Below, piece by piece: positions 1-12,352 of a stretch of 64,000 bases of DNA (positions are counted from its first letter, which is position 1; every line of letters begins with the position of its first letter). Position numbers and translations under genes: made by a program. The DNA comes from Amyelois transitella (Eukaryota > Arthropoda > Insecta > Lepidoptera > Pyralidae): positions 7,859,501 through 7,923,500 of the forward strand of contig NC_083525.1 of the NCBI RefSeq assembly GCF_032362555.1, read 5' to 3'. The notes beneath the pieces were generated by a model. The model did no database searches. It was given only the letters and a program-made list of their open reading frames with translations, and was not told the origin of the DNA.

Positions 1-348
1 TTTTTTTATTGGTATTATACCGAGATTTGAACACACAATCTGGCACACGTAGGTTCCATATTTTATCTATGGCTGTAAGTACCAATAAAAAAAATGTCCA
101 GATAATCCCACGGGAACGGAAATGAACGGAATTTTATGTTTCACGAGTGCAGAGCCGCGGGAGTGTTATCGTATTGTAAAATACTATGTAAAAAGTCTTG
201 TATATTCAAATTCATATTTCCATATACTGAGTTCATATAACCATTCTTTTTTAATATCGCAAAAAATACGCCTGCCAAGGCGATGTTATTTTTTAATTTG
301 CGAACATTCTCCTCTATGGCGCGGGATGATGAATCGTCACTGTTCCAG

Positions 349-1695
349 TGCTCCAGCTGCAAAGAAAATGGCGGTCATTGCGGGACGCGTACAACCGGGA
401 GCTGAGGGCGCGGAGGACCGGTATACGGGTGAACAGGCGGGTGTACAAATACTTCAAGAAGATGAGCTTCCTCGGCGGGTTCACTGGGAATTTGAGCGAG
501 TGAGTGTTTTGGTAGCCAATTCTATATATATAATTTCATATTTATTTTCGCGACGTGTAGTTCCCGGCACCAATACAAAAAAAAAATAGGACCATTCAAT
601 CTCTTTCCCATGGATGTCGTAAAAGGCGAATAAGGGATAGGCTTACCAACTTGGGATTGTTTTTTAGGCGATGGGCTAGCAACCTGTCACTATTTGAATC
701 TGGCCATTCAGTCTTTTCAAGACTGTTGGCTCTGTCTACCCCGCAAGGGATATAAACGTGACCATATGTATGTATGTATGTATGTATTATGTTACTAGTA
801 CGCTCGTGGTTGCTGCCTATAAGGCGACTGGGAGGTTTCTCTGGGACGTTGAGCGAGTTAGTGTTTTGATACCAACTTCTACATTTTAATTTTGTTACCA
901 GCTGCAGCGCTTCCGTCGGAGTCACGATCTTCACTAGTTTCCTTTTGGTGAAAGTTTAGGTCATCATACATATAGTCGTCTATATCCTATGCGGGGTAGA
1001 CAGAGTCCACTGACTGAAGGCCAAGCCAAGGCCAAATAGTGCGAGGTTGCTAGCCCATCGCCTAAATGAATAATCCAGAACAAAGCTTTTTAACGACATC
1101 CACGGGAAAGAGATGGAGGGATAGCGATCTTATTCTTTTTTATATATATGAGATTAGGTTATCCTATAAGTATCCTAAACAAAGTTTGCCTGAATTTGGA
1201 TTATACGAACGAACTATACAAGGAACTATCAAGCGTACATTTCTAGTCTCCGCCGATCGTTCAGGAACAATGTGTGATTTCATTTCACGTTTCACTTCCA
1301 GAGAGGATGAAACAAACGACAATCAACGGGATTTCGAGGATGACCACGCACACTCAGACGACCAGGACATTGTGGACAAGAAGAAGAAGATCAAAGTGGA
1401 GAAGACACGTAAAAAGAAACGCACCCGACGACCGTCCGTCCAAATACCGCCTCCGGAAGAATTAGAAATACCTATGTTCCCTGTGGAGGTCAACAATGAT
1501 GACAGTGACAGTGATAAGTTGTTCCTCCTGTCTTTCCTCCCGGAAATGAGACAATTGCCGTTGAATATCAAGATGTGGGTGAGGGCCCAAGTGGCCAATG
1601 TGATGCAGGAGGCTGTAGCCTGCCATTATAACAACACGCAGCCTGGAACGGCCGAGAGGAACGGACTGGACGGTTTGAGGCATGACAGTGATTAG
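349..1695 (+). CDS. MADF/BESS-domain DNA-binding protein, last two exons (5' partial)
   Basis: Two exons can be read: 349-499, with acceptor ..ttccag and donor gtgagt, and 1302-1695, with acceptor ..cttccag and stop TAG. The splice phases agree (GA joins A to give Glu). The first exon encodes the second half of a MADF (Myb/SANT-like) domain, with WRSLRDAYNRELR, then the YKYFKKMSFL helix. The second encodes an acidic stretch, a basic KKKKIKVEKTRKKKRTRR segment that looks like a nuclear localisation signal, and near the C-terminus a BESS motif (KLFLLSFLPEMRQLP). This order is that of Adf-1-like insect regulators: MADF binds DNA and BESS mediates protein contacts. The start codon and first half of MADF must lie left of the window, since I see no exon for them in bases 1-348. 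A possible poly(A) signal is at 1942-1947. The intron holds a family A copy and a degenerate copy of the exon/donor junction. Confidence 0.85.
555..785 (+). repeat. Family A SINE-like element in MADF intron
   Basis: The copy runs from the gttcccggcaccaata head through the catggatgtcgtaaaaggcg and gcgatgggctagcaacctg blocks to ggctctgtctaccccgcaag, and ends in (TATG)n. The middle segment between ttgaatct and ggccattcag is deleted. Confidence 0.85.
805..890 (+). repeat. Degenerate duplicate of the MADF exon end and donor site
   Basis: The segment ctgggacgttgagcgagtta with its downstream gtgttttgataccaacttct resembles 482-530, which holds the last codons of the MADF exon, its donor gtgagt and the first intron bases. 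The copy keeps a GT at the equivalent donor position, in the form gttagt. It could be a decayed alternative exon or a partial tandem duplication. Confidence 0.55.
964..1065 (-). repeat. Family A fragment (reverse)
   Basis: It reads catacatatagtcgtctata, then gcggggtagacagagtcc and ttgctagcccatcgccta. This is the 3' half of family A on the minus strand, with an internal rearrangement. Confidence 0.75.
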
Positions 1696-2535
1696 TAGTG
1701 TTTTTATAGATTTCGGTTATTAAGTTTGAAATTTTATAAAATTATGGACAATTTGTCCGTGATTTTCATGCAAATGTATGCCTTAAGATAAATTGAGTGT
1801 TGGACAAGAGGATTTCCTGAAATATTAAGATATGTCAGTATGGGTATTTTTATCGTTGGCGGTTTTTATTTATCATCTGTGAAAATTAGTATAAATGGAT
1901 CTTAGGTAGGTAGGTATTAACATTGCTTTTTGTTAATTCGTAATAAATATTTGTTGTTCAAAAGAATAATTAATATACTTAGTCAGATTTCTTCTGCCTA
2001 CGGGCACCCAAAATTAAGAAATTTATCTTGTTTATAGATAATATACATTAAAGTATCGTTATTTACCTGTCACGGGTAGACAGAGCCGGCAGTCTCAAAA
2101 TAAGCCTAAAAGGCAGTTCTTGGGAGGATGTCAAATAGAAAATTGCAATCATTTTCCACAGATGAAACAGAGTTATCGTATTAAAGAACATTATTCATGT
2201 TGATTTGTTATTAAAATCAATAAAATAAAATCGTTGTTTTTTTTCCCTTGTAAAGTACTCATGAAAGTTTCCAGAAAAGAACTTATGTTACTGCTGAAGG
2301 TTTTGTCTTTGCCAAGACGAAATCGTGCCAAGTATAATCAAAATCGTTCCAGTTATATGTAACAAAAAAAAGACTAATTATAAATAAATAAGTATGGATT
2401 CGTTATTTGAAATAAAAAAAACACAAAAAAGCAGATTAGAGTGTGCCAACAACGGTAAAACTTTTTTGGCACGGACCCAAGACCTAAACGTCTCGGAAGA
2501 AATGTCTTAAACAGCTAAATTATATATGACGAGTT
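1696..2535. other. Intergenic, AT-rich
   Basis: It contains the 3' UTR of the MADF gene. A short family A scrap (ggtagacagagccggcagtc) lies near 2066-2120. I see nothing else that can be supported. Confidence 0.6.
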
Positions 2536-2546
2536 GGTAGTTCTTA

Positions 2547-2928
2547 GGTACCTACTAAGGAGCATCGGTGGTTGAATCGGTAAGGTGCCCGGTTCAAATG
2601 CGTGTTACGCTGAAAGGCACAGGTTCAATTCCCACCTCGGCCATGAACCAATGACTATTTTCAAAGTTATGTATATTAGTTTAAATAATAACCGATGCTC
2701 TGACGGTGAGGAAAAACATCGTGAGGAATCCTCCTCATTCAGGCAAGTGGATGTGTGACCATTTATTGTTAAATCCAATACGGGTTAGGTTTACCTGTAA
2801 AGGTTGCGGAGGTCACATGGGAGTAGCTTCGTGTAAAAACTTGACTCAGCCAACCTAGGATCCATGGTCAAAGGCATACCCCGGGCTTCTCCCCAGAAAG
2901 GTAAGGATGTAAACGCCAGGAGGAATAA
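2547..2928 (+). repeat. Family B tRNA-derived SINE, full copy with target duplications
   Basis: The 5' end resembles a tRNA, with an A-box-like tggttgaatcgg and a B-box-like aggttcaattccc. A body follows with aaaacatcgtgagg, cattcaggcaagtggatgtg and gtaaaggttgcggaggtcac. The element is flanked by the direct repeat ggtagttctta at 2536-2546 and 2929-2939, as expected for target-primed retrotransposition. Other pieces lie at 14293-14555 (-), 22890-23170 (+), 23455-23668 (mixed), 50160-50520 (-), 51005-51110 (+) and 60110-60240 (+). Confidence 0.88.
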
Positions 2929-2939
2929 GGTAGTTCTTA

Positions 2940-4020
2940 AATTGATAGCAGGAGTTGGAAGCCAGTATATTAGATCAAAATTAAAAAAATATGAAAAAAA
3001 AATCTATAACATAGGTATATTTATTTGCCTTGTCAAGCTAATGACACTTCAAATATTAAATTCACCAAGTCATTCAGACCGTATCATAGAACATGGAAAT
3101 CTCAAACACTCAAAACACGATCCTTTTATCGCAGTCGGGTAAAAATAATAAAATGTATCCCTCTCGAAATTCCAGTTGGCGGCGCGTATATTTTTGCTCT
3201 TAAATTTTACGACAGCAAGTTTTAGGCAACTTACATACTTTCTCACTGGCGAAAATAAATTCGAATTTCGCTCTTGGCGTCTACTGCATAAAATTAATTA
3301 TGCATTCTGGAAAGTTACCGCAATTAGTTTCTAACGTTATAACCTTACTTTTTAACGTTAATTTTAAAAATCATTTCTAGCAGCTGTGGCGTTCTAAACT
3401 CTACCCTTTCTTTTGGCTTTACGCGAGGCTTCGCCGCCGTGGGAATTCTAGAAAAAATGTTAATCTGTCTGTGCCACATTTCGTGACAATTAGTAGAGTA
3501 GTTAGTGTGTAAGTACCTACATTGTAGCCAATATATTATGCTGATTCAAATCAGTTCAGGAATTTTGCGTAGAAGAGTGAAAAATCATAATTTTTTTAAG
3601 CTTACCTATGTTATGTATAATTACACTTATGCACCCAACTTTTTGGGGTTAATAGGTATCACAAAAGAACTTAAATTAATTTGTAGCCTAAGTATATAAA
3701 GACTAGACTAGGTAATGTTTGTAACTAAAAAACTGAAAACCTATATGAACATCTCAGACAGAGATAGATTAAATCTGCCAACAAGCGAAGCCACGGCCTA
3801 TACTATAGTAAGTTATTACAAAGCAGATGTTTCTGCATGTGGTCGGAGCTTTAGAATTTCCGATTTTATCAAAGAAGCCTTTCTTAGCAAAAGGAAAATA
3901 TTGCCTGTTCAATAGAAATCATTGAAGGCAGGTTTTATATACAACTGTTAAATTTGATGTTTACCAAGAATCCAATGTCACAGTTTCAAGAAACACTCTT
4001 GTTACCAAATCTAAATAATA
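2940..4020. other. Intergenic, nothing recognised
   Basis: AT-rich spacer. Open frames of 60-90 codons at 2864-3142 and 3715-3915 have no recognisable motif, and I do not call them genes. Confidence 0.5.
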
Positions 4021-4110
4021 ACGGCGAGGTGGCAACAGCGCGGCGAAAGTAGCGGAACGGCAACAGCGCGCGATCGATAGACCGCGGGGGAGCGGCGGGC
4101 GCGGGCTGAC
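4021..4110. repeat. GC-rich island with CGGCAAC/GCGCG motif
   Basis: A roughly 90-bp CpG-dense patch in AT-rich DNA. It contains gtggcaacagcgcggcg and gaacggcaacagcgcgcg. Related patches lie near 10730, 12295, 12330, 25130, 25450, 30220 and 31540. Confidence 0.6.
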
Positions 4111-4261
4111 CCTTCCGATTTCAAAATGTAGACATGCATGAACGACATGACGCTGAATGTTATTATTGTATTTGTATGAACACGTGCAGTTTCAGTTTGG
4201 CATAGTCTAGTATTTTGTTGTGTCAGATTTTATTATAACCTGTTTGTAACATCAAATCATG

Positions 4262-5025
4262 TTTTTATCTCTTACTGGATAGACAGAGCCAAGTCTGGGA
4301 AAGGCCAAATAGAAATGGGATACACAAATTTTATAACAATAAGAATGATTGTGATGTTCTCTTGCAATTGGAACGCACGCAGTTTCTTGTGCATTTATGA
4401 AGTTGACAAAAACGTTATGATGGTGGTGATTTTTTAAATATTACTCAGAATTTTTCCATTCAAATTCAAAATTTTTTAAAATAATTAATATAATTGTCAT
4501 ATCGTTTAGTTTAAACGTCAAATAAATTACTTTTAAGTTTACTGCCGCTTCCAAAGCGTCAGTGCAGAAAAAGCGGTAACAAAGTGCACTGCAACATTTT
4601 CTTCAAAATCGTCAACTTCACAATTATTCAAACTTAGATTAGAACTGTGGACGAGAATTCTATCGTGTCAATCTCGTGTAAAATATAAAAAATAATAACT
4701 AATAATATTCTCTAGAAATAAGTGAGAACGTCGAATGTCCTGAGTTTGAAAGCTATAACTTCAACTTTTTGGCTTGAAGATTGAAAATTGAAATTCAAAT
4801 AGTGCCAGGTTGCCAGACTATTTCCTAAAAGAGGAATCCCAAGTTTATAAGAGTAATAAACCTATCCCTTCGTAGTTAGAAAGAGAAGGAGTGGTCCTAT
4901 TCTTTTTTATTGGTGCCGGGAACCACACGGCACGGCAAACTGAACGTGTCTTTTGGCTCTGTGTTCACCGCAAGGGATAAACACGTGGCTATATGTAATA
5001 TGTATGTATGTATGTATTAAAAGCT
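4262..5025. repeat. Cluster of family A and D fragments
   Basis: 4262-4312 is a reverse family A scrap. 4490-4610 is a reverse family D piece, containing actgccgcttccaaagcgtc. 4797-4938 is reverse family A, ending in ggtgccgggaaccacacggc. 4939-5020 is a forward A tail with (TATG)n, which makes the last two an inverted composite. Confidence 0.7.
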
Positions 5026-8000
5026 ATTTTGTAATCCAGTCGGTTTGTCTGAAAACACGTCGAAATTACTAAACTTACATGAAAATGCATACATTCTATA
5101 GTATAGTGCGGATTACGGAGAAGAACATAGGGTACATTTCAAGCTAGCAGACCCGCGGGCAAAATGTAGTGAATTTTAATAATTTTACCAATCAGAAAAA
5201 GTGCCAAGCAAAAAATTTTACAGTACCTCTAATATTGACATTTTAGAACATTGTATATTTTTAAATTCGAGGAAAAAAAAGGTAAAATATTTTTTACTCC
5301 GTAATTTTACCCCGAGGCGCGGTTTGGACAAGCACGGATTCCCGTTATAACAATATTATGATTCTCGAAGGGGATATTTGCGAAACGAAAATATAAGATA
5401 ACACAATGTTTGCTGGATGACTCTCTTGGTACTCCACAAAATATAGATATCACGGAAGAAAAACCAAATTGTCATTGACATAAAAAAAAATCTCAATTTT
5501 TTTCAAATTTCTCTTTAAATTGGAATGTCAGAAATTTTTTTTTTATAATATCGCACATAACTTGGGCTTGATAGGGACTAACTGTTAGTCACTAACATCA
5601 ACTTATGCTACAATTTTTTTTAATCACATTGTCCGTTACGTAACTGTAGAATCTGAGAGACATTAAAAAGAAGCGGCTTTAAACTTGCGAGAAAAATGTC
5701 TTTAACAAAGACCTAATTAGAGCAAAAGCTCTCCATTTATTCACATAAACAATACACGCCATAAAAATAAGCACAATGTATTTCTTGTATTTGTTCCGTT
5801 ACAAGCAGAACAATAAAATTTAACGCAGGTCTGAATCCGTGATAAATGTTGGAGCCTCGCACCTGCTTCTCACTGGAATGAAAAAAAAAACAACCGAGTT
5901 TTGTAACGGGGTGTATTCTGTTTATTTTAAAAAAGATAGTTTTAATCGCTTTTCAGTCAATTCGAGACCGTTGACGGTGTCTACTAAGTAAGGGATACAG
6001 ACGTTATTATATGTAGGTATGTATTTACGAATGTTGAATACTCACAATATGTTTTTAATTGAAGGTAATATGTTCTCTCTCTTTCTATCACTTTGGATAA
6101 CCTCAAAGCTAGAATGAGGGAGACGATAAGGAATATTACCATAAAACGTTCGTTGAATAAGTCCTCAGGGGGTTTGGGCCCCTCCCAATGGCGAGGTTAC
6201 TAAAACCTCTTTCACAAAATAGACCATACATTCTCCACCCGATGAGACCTATTACACTTTTATTCGATGTCAGCAAAAACTGTCACTTGCCCTTGACGCA
6301 AGAAGTCAAGGGCATATTCTTAGCCAATAATAAAAAATTAAAAAAAAACGAACACAAAACAAACGCTGGCCACACGCTCTACCAACATGAGGCACGATTA
6401 CCATTTTTTTCTTCAACCCCATAGCTTCGCACAGGCAATTTACTCAGAAACTAATAGTAGTATGAACCAGCTGTAATATATTTTCAGCAATTCCGTTGCA
6501 GATACCCTGAATCATCCGTGACCCAAATAAATAAACATCGCACCACTATGGCAGACAGGGTGGGCCAACTTGTGTACCGACGAAGTTTTGGCCATTCCCA
6601 AAACAAAATGTTGGCGCCCAACATTGGCGCCAATTCAGGCTGCGTCTTTGACTAAGCAAAGTCAAAAGTATTATGACGTTTTTTTATTTACTCTTGAACA
6701 GACAGTCGTAAGCAGATACGGAGTTTGTTTGTAGGGACTGGAAGGCAAATTCAACTTAGTAACGAATTAATTTCGTCCAAACCTTAGACCAACGCGGGCT
6801 TCCGTCCCGAGTCAGTAAGCCCGCTTTGCTGTAAGGTTCTAACTAACGAACGAGCTGAGTTTCTGTATTATCCCGATTACGCCAGAAGGTTGATTAATTT
6901 TAAGCCTATGAGTTATCAACCAATCTCTGTCTGATTCTGAATTCATTAAACCATCCAGCTTTATGTGGCTTCGTCTTCAGTATTTTCGAGACTGTTGCCT
7001 CTGTCTATCCCGTAAGGGATAAAGACGTGCTGTATGTATGTTTTAGCGCAGATCAACTGCATATACTGTGTTCATTTTACGTACAAACTCTTGGAATAGC
7101 GAATTTCGTGTAATCCATGTAGTTTCATTTAGTAAAACTTTTTACTTAACATCAACATTGTACTAGGATACAAAGCAAGAAATGTACAGAAATGAAGCAT
7201 TATTGCATATGCTTATAGGAATAAAAGGTTGATACCTACGCACAAAGTGTGTAAAATTATGACCTTATTCGTTCCCAGTAGTTTTATTGACATTCTAGCA
7301 AAAGGTCTGGTCAAGAGTACTCGTAACCGATAGTGGCAAGTGGAATGATGTAGTCTCTGCCTATCGGGAAAGAACGTGATTTATGTATGTACGTATGTAA
7401 CTAGATTTACTGAAGTTCGAACAGTTCCGATCCTTGGATCAAGGGTTGGTTTAGGTTTTCCCATTCCAAAATTCACCGTTTTCATACTCTCTCCTTGTAT
7501 ATTTTTGCTTAATTAATCTGCTTTCATCGATTTTATATTATTATCCAACAAAAAGTCGTTGACATACATATAAATCCTTTCTAACTTTATTGAAGGTGTC
7601 ATTTATATTTTCCATATTTTATGACAGAGCACGCCTTTTTTATAACGACGGTATAGCGTGGCTCAAACCAACTCTGTTGCCGACTGTACAGTCAACCGCG
7701 TAAAAATTATACATTATACTCTATGACGCAGTAATAGATTTTTCAAGACTATCTACGCCGCAAGGGATATAGACGTGATAATATGTACGTATGATATGCT
7801 GTTAACTGTACTCTGAAGGATCAATAGCACGATACTTAGTATATACATACATACACTTCTTTATCCCTTACGATACTTTGTAGTATTATGATTCCGGTCA
7901 AACTGGTTTGAGGAGCTATATTATCTACAATCATGCATGCTTCACCACATAGTAACAGAGTCGCTTCCCGAGTCTGTCCATAATGTCTGTATGTATGTAT

Positions 8001-8205
8001 GCTAAGATCTCATAAGTACACAATGGATTTTAATGCAGTTTTTTAAATAGATATAGTGATCAAAGAGAAAAGTTTTAAAGTATAAATGTTACCCGTGCAA
8101 AGCCTGGCGGGTCGCTAGTAAATCCTGTAATACTAAGCATGCATGTCAAGAACAGCGTTGGACCTAGATACGTTTATTGATAGTTAATAAAGTAATAGTT
8201 CTATA
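5026..8205. other. Intergenic with scattered repeat tails
   Basis: Short family A tails lie at about 6980-7042 and 7735-7790 (+), each ending in a TATG-type tail. An RTE-end remnant is near 7330-7395. The 78-codon frame at 6188-6424 shows no domain. Nothing else is supportable. Confidence 0.5.
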
Positions 8206-8209
8206 TTAT

Positions 8210-8556
8210 AGACGTAGAAAAAAAGGCGGACGGAGTTTTACTATACGGCAAAATGAAGCACCAATAGTAAGGAAGTCCACTGTGTATACTATAGTAAAAC
8301 CAACGGATACGTGACAACAACTTAAAATACATCCTATACAAGTGTTTCTTTTTTGTTCCTGAGGCATTGTTATACTCTATACATTAATCATTAATTATAA
8401 CATATACACGCCTCACGCACAAACTCTCACCAATAATGTCGCGCCAGTACGTCATAGATTATCTCATTTTCTGTCACTCACACATGCGAACAATGCCGCC
8501 ATTACGATGCTTCACTTTTTTATAAGAATACACTCTGTCCGCCTTTTTCAACGTCT
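8210..8556. mobile_element. MITE with about 25-bp terminal inverted repeats
   Basis: The left end reads agacgtagaaaaaaaggcgg followed by acggagt. The reverse complement of the right end reads agacgttgaaaaaggcggac followed by agagt. The element is about 347 bp with no coding capacity. No clear target duplication was found, so its superfamily is not assigned. Confidence 0.75.
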
Positions 8557-8685
8557 GTGTATCAAATCAACTATTATGCCCTAGGGGGAAATAATGTCGA
8601 CCTATTTGCGACAATGGGCCGCCAAGCAGATATACCTGAATGAGAAGATTTGACAAAAAAACGACGACTTCCTTACATCATACAT

Positions 8686-9608
8686 ATGGTCACGTCTATA
8701 TTCCTTGTGGGGTAGACAGAGCCAACAGTCTTGAAAAGACTGATAGGCCACGCTTACATCCAACCGCCGAAAAAATTAATAATCTATTCATATGAAAAAA
8801 TCTGTCTGCTTGACATGCGATCTGCTCACAGTTAGCGATAACGATTTTGATGTTTTTTTTTATAATGTTAGTTAATTTGACTAAGAGGCTACTTCGAAGT
8901 TCCTGGCATTTGTTTGTTGATAATATGTAATGCTATTTGACGTCCTCTTTATTATTCCTATACTAAATGTAATTAATTTAGTAAAAAAAACTCTTCTAAT
9001 AAAAGGCACGCGCTGAAAAAAAGGTCATTGTTTTGTACCAGCGCTGTATAATTAAAAATGTCTTTTGTAGAAAAAGTCGGTTAACGCAAGAAGCCTTCCC
9101 AGTTGACTTAATGAAATGATAAAAGTTGTGATTACAATTTTTATATCGTTACAGCTCCGTGTCTATAGCCTGCTCAGTATACTTCAAATCATTGTAATAC
9201 ATATATACATATAATCACGTCTTTATCCCTAAGGGAGTAGACAGAGCCAATAGTCTTTTGAAAGACTGAATTGCCACGTTCAGCTGTACGGCTTAATAAT
9301 GGAATTGAAATTAAAATAGTGACAGATTTCTAGCCCATCGCCTACAATCAGCAAATACGTCCAATCAGATTATCCTAGCGCTTTATCTTGACGCTAACCA
9401 TTGGCCATTTAGAGGTCGGCCATTTTGAACATTTCAGCTATCTGCTTTACTGCCGCTATTTCGTTTTATGGAACAGAGTTCCTAGTCCAATCTTCTAGAT
9501 CTGTGGGCGAGGCAGTAAATGCCATTTCCCATGTTCATTTACGGCCACTACACAATTTTTTGACAAGTTGCGTCATGAAGAGATTTATGAATGTGGATGA
9601 AGCAAAAT
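8686..9608. repeat. Family A reverse fragments and an RTE-end scrap
   Basis: 8686-8752 and 9200-9348 are reverse family A 3' halves (acatatggtcacgtctata; gagtagacagagccaatagt; tagcccatcgccta). 9570-9608 matches the RTE-end coding block (ttatgaatgtggatgaagc). Confidence 0.75.
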
Positions 9609-10725
9609 AAGTACCTATGCAGGGATTGTGACAAGTCAAAAGAAATCTGCCTTCTCTAGGAAAATGTATGTGCGATCATTGTTTTTTCATTGCATTCTAT
9701 TTTCGAATCAGTCACGCCTGACTGTTTTATAGAGATTTTTATGACAATTATGTCGAGACCCAAGTGAACTTTCCTATGATATTTTTATTTCGTTATTGTT
9801 CATGTATCAGATGGAACACCAGTATCTCTCTCCTTGTTATTTGATTCCAAACTGTCCTATAAATATAACAAAATATGGTTTTTAATTAAAACATTGGACG
9901 CCGATGATTGAGCTGCCATCACCGAGCTGGTTCGACCCACGCGTTATGTATGAAACTTGACTGATGGCGCCAGCCCTTGTAATCATGCCATACTTTCATG
10001 TTTAAATTATACTGAATAATATATCAATACCCAAGGAGTATGCTTGCTTTACGCAGACACCATAAAAATGTCAGGCAGAAAGAAGTTAAGCGGATTAGCA
10101 CGGAATTTTTAAAAACATAATTAGGCGGGTGCACTCAACTCAACTGTACATAGATAGGTACCTACCTATTTCATAACATGTAGTAACGCTAATAAACGAA
10201 GTTTAACTAACATAGCTTTACATTTAACAACAACAATTCATAAACAATATCTACATGTATGTAGGCTTACCACCTATGAATTCGATTTTAAAGATTACTT
10301 AAGAAATTATTTTTGGTCGATTATGCCAATAAGTAGGTACCTACACCATAATATGTGAAAATAAATGATTATCTCGGCCTTTTAAAAAGATATACATAAT
10401 TATATTGTATTAATTAAATAAATACACAAGGTGACTATTTATTTATTGATGGTTTGTTAATGGTCATTATCATAATTATGTAAACGTTCGTTATGTATAG
10501 ACAGACATAAGTAATTTGTTAAAACTTTTGCAACGATGTCAGATAACTTTACCCACCAAATAAACTTGCCTTCAAATGTCACCAAAAGATGAAAGGCACT
10601 TTGCAAAGGAAGCGTCGTTGCTTGCATAGTCGTAATGTATCTGTGAGTCCTTCAGAAAACAATAGTAAAAACGTCGGCCATTGCTCGGTGACGCAAGCCA
10701 GCGGGCGGGAAACATAATAAATAAT
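9609..10725. other. Intergenic, nothing recognised
   Basis: AT-rich. It contains the short palindrome TAGGTACCTA and close variants near 10155 and 10327, a motif scattered through the left half of the window. Confidence 0.5.
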
Positions 10726-10727
10726 AA

Positions 10728-10805
10728 TAGGCGGACGGAGCGGCAACGGCGCGCGGCGCCGAACGGCAACGTGGCGATCGATGTAGCTTGCCGTGCAGTT
10801 GCCGC
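10728..10805. repeat. GC-rich island, CGGCAAC motif twice
   Basis: It contains ggagcggcaacggcgcgcgg and then gccgaacggcaacgtggcg. It is the same motif as at 4021-4110, embedded in AT-rich spacer. Confidence 0.6.
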
Positions 10806-12290
10806 ATTTCTCGTGGTTTGTGTGAAGTTTCATATCCCGTTCCAGTTTTGCCATGTCGCTTTCACAGAGGGGAATGATAGGTACCTATTCTATTATATAT
10901 ATTTTTTAATTTTTATAACGTAATAAGAAATTGAAACATTGTAAAGCAGAAATTTTTGCACATGGTGTACAGAGACCAACGTAATTTTGCGAGTTTTGTG
11001 TTAGAAACGCAATCGAAGACAACTCAAAATGAGACAAATAGGTACCTACTCAAATTCAATTTGAGAATTAGTGATTTCCTTTCGAGCATGGGTGTCAAAT
11101 ACGTAGGTAGGTAACTGTTTCGTCACATCGATATCGACTGAAATTAATGTGTTTAAAAAAAATCTGTGAATCACCAATTAAAAAATAGACCGTGAAAACT
11201 AGCTAAAGTACTTTTTAATTAATAATCGTGTACTTTAAGTCTCTTTTCTACCTGAATAACTAAAACCTTACCGGTAAATCGAATCGATGAAATATTGTTT
11301 GGGAATTCAGACCTTTGCAATAATAATCAAACCAATGTACCTAAATTCACGTTTTTCACAACACGACTTAAAAAATGAGACTTATTTTTTTTATGTTGTT
11401 ACATTTCCTCTGTCTGCACTTGTCACACTCCCAATAATGTAACACAGGGACAATATCAAAATATCAATTTTATATTATGTAAATGTGGCTAAAAATATAT
11501 ATATTTTAAAAATAATGTAACCGTTAATAAAGCTAGGTGGAAGACTTTTATTGGGAAAAAATGCTATTTATTTTATTAAATGAACTTTTTTCCTATAAAG
11601 GTACCTACGAACACATGTTGTGATATAGGTACATAGGTTCTAATTCGCATTCTTCGTACGTCTGGCTGCTCGAGCATTTCTTATTCTTCCTACAAGTCAG
11701 GAACATTTAAATACTCAAATCCACAGCATCAACTCAGAAGAAATGTTAAAAGTAAATTCAAGTTTTTTTAAACTATTTTTGTGCCAGTTTTACATATATA
11801 CAGCACACTAGCTTTGATTGCATCACCTTAGCGAGTATTCTCAGTGCCACCTACCTACGCATTACGTCCTGTCTCAACTCCCAAGGTCTTTAGAATGCTA
11901 GACGTTCGGTCACGTAATCAGCAGAAAATAGGATCATTAGAAAACAATCAACGTTAGACATAATTAATATCAAAGGCACATTAAGCTCCCGAACTATTAT
12001 TCCGTTCTATAAGTAGGTTTCGGTTCGGTACGATTATGGTTAACTAACTGTCATGTGCCACCATAAAAAATATATCTTTAAATGCACTCACGTCCAGCGT
12101 ATTTTTTGCAAACGGCCAATTAAATACAAAACCAAAATTTTAAGTGGCCCAAACCCGTTCCGTTCTTAATTGATATCTCGAAACCGTTACAGAATACCTA
12201 CCCATAGCAAGGATGTATAGAATACTCCCATTTACGCCAACTTATCCAATTCGCAATGCCAAACAAGTTCGAATTTCGAATCGAATATTT
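10806..12290. other. Intergenic, nothing recognised
   Basis: Low-complexity AT-rich sequence with further TAGGTACCTA-like palindromes (near 10876, 11038 and 11586). No domain or repeat of known type. Confidence 0.5.
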
Positions 12291-12291
12291 A

Positions 12292-12352
12292 CTGCACGGA
12301 GCGGCAACGCTCCGTTCTCTCAATACGGCGAGGAGCGGCAACACCGCGCAGC
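12292..12352. repeat. GC-rich island, CGGCAAC motif twice
   Basis: It contains gcacggagcggcaacgctcc and gaggagcggcaacaccgcgc, two further instances of the dispersed GC-rich motif, 37 bp apart. The overlapping frame at 12256-12687 has no recognisable protein signature. Confidence 0.55.

Noticed and set aside
122-589. 155-codon plus-strand frame at the left edge
   Set aside because: It overlaps the MADF exon in a different frame. The spliced MADF reading has domain support and this one does not.
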